A stretch of DNA of 64,000 bases from Maylandia zebra (lineage: Eukaryota > Chordata > Actinopteri > Cichliformes > Cichlidae), in contig NC_135175.1 of NCBI RefSeq assembly GCF_041146795.1, positions 24,343,075 through 24,407,074 on the forward strand, in the 5' to 3' direction. Both the position numbers and the translations under genes were made by a program. Numbering within the stretch: the stretch's first letter is position 1; the number at the start of each line of letters is the position of its first letter. Under the pieces are notes generated by a model. It ran no database searches, was not told where the DNA came from, and saw only the letters and a program-made list of their open reading frames with translations. Positions 61,961 to 64,000 of this stretch are shown piece by piece.

Positions 61961-62211
61961 CTGTCTTTTGTACAAAAAAATGACTTGATGGAATGATTTC
62001 TATATCACACAAGGATGAGTATTGTTTGAAAAATATAATTTATTTTGTTTTTTGCAACAGGGTGCCGCAAAAACTGTACAAAGATAATAGAAACCTAATT
62101 CCAGCAATCACAAGCTTAGTTATAAAGAGTCATAAGCACAACCTTGAATTAAAGACGCCCGATTTTTACCTTACAGTTTCTACCATTCATTGGACACAAG
62201 ATGCTTTGGTT

Positions 62212-62217
62212 TTTATT
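62212..62217 (-). terminator. chmp5: chmp5 polyadenylation signal (candidate)
   Basis: AATAAA on the minus strand, about 90 nt after the chmp5 stop. The fastkd3 signal lies only about 250 nt away, facing it. Confidence 0.5.
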
Positions 62218-62303
62218 GCTGCCTTTTTCGGCCAGGAGTGTCAGTTGGATAAATAGAAAAAAAGGGCTATGATACATGTAAAACTAGGATGATGTATTTT
62301 CCT

Positions 62304-63999
<1,696 letters not shown>

Positions 64000-64000
64000 G

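Overview
The window is nuclear DNA from a ray-finned fish, probably a percomorph teleost. It has intron-rich vertebrate genes with GT-AG splice sites and many fish-type transposons (L2 and L1/Tx1-like LINEs, Tc1, hAT and piggyBac-like elements, tRNA-derived SINEs). A cichlid-like genome is plausible, but species cannot be fixed from the sequence alone.

Layout. Bases 1-3430 are a broken L2-type LINE with a second LINE fragment nested in it. Bases 3794-4270 hold the last two exons of a minus-strand gene I cannot name. Bases 6795-45483 (minus strand) are a complete myomesin-1 gene (myom1). I could join 37 coding exons in frame, giving 1623 residues: 2 Ig + 5 Fn3 + 5 Ig domains plus a skippable 157-residue EH-type insert. 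Its introns hold most of the mobile elements and an intact tRNA-Arg(CCG) gene on the other strand. Bases 48008-51184 are a 5'-truncated L1-like LINE with a clear target-site duplication. Bases 53935-57070 are the myosin regulatory light chain gene myl12 (plus strand), 58400-61960 is fastkd3 (plus strand), and 62304-64000 is chmp5 (minus strand; its first coding exon lies outside the window). fastkd3 and chmp5 meet tail to tail.

The most unusual feature is an 8357-bp LTR element at 12783-21139 inside a myom1 intron. It has two matching LTRs (TGTTAG...CTAACA), a tRNA-Tyr-like primer binding site, a polypurine tract and a CTCAA target duplication, but no recognisable gag, pol or env. It carries instead an ORF that joins a short DnaJ zinc-finger segment (DNAJA3/Tid1-like) to a linker histone H1 globular domain. 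The element sits in a SINE, which sits in a Tc1-like relic, which sits in the intron. It looks young and appears to have captured host transcripts.

myom1 and myl12 encode sarcomere/actomyosin proteins, and each has a perfect CArG (SRF) box upstream. They are also neighbours in human (MYOM1-MYL12A-MYL12B). fastkd3 (mitochondrial RNA metabolism) and chmp5 (ESCRT-III) are not part of that human block. Exon coordinates were read by hand from splice sites, reading-frame continuity and remembered family sequences; no alignment was run.
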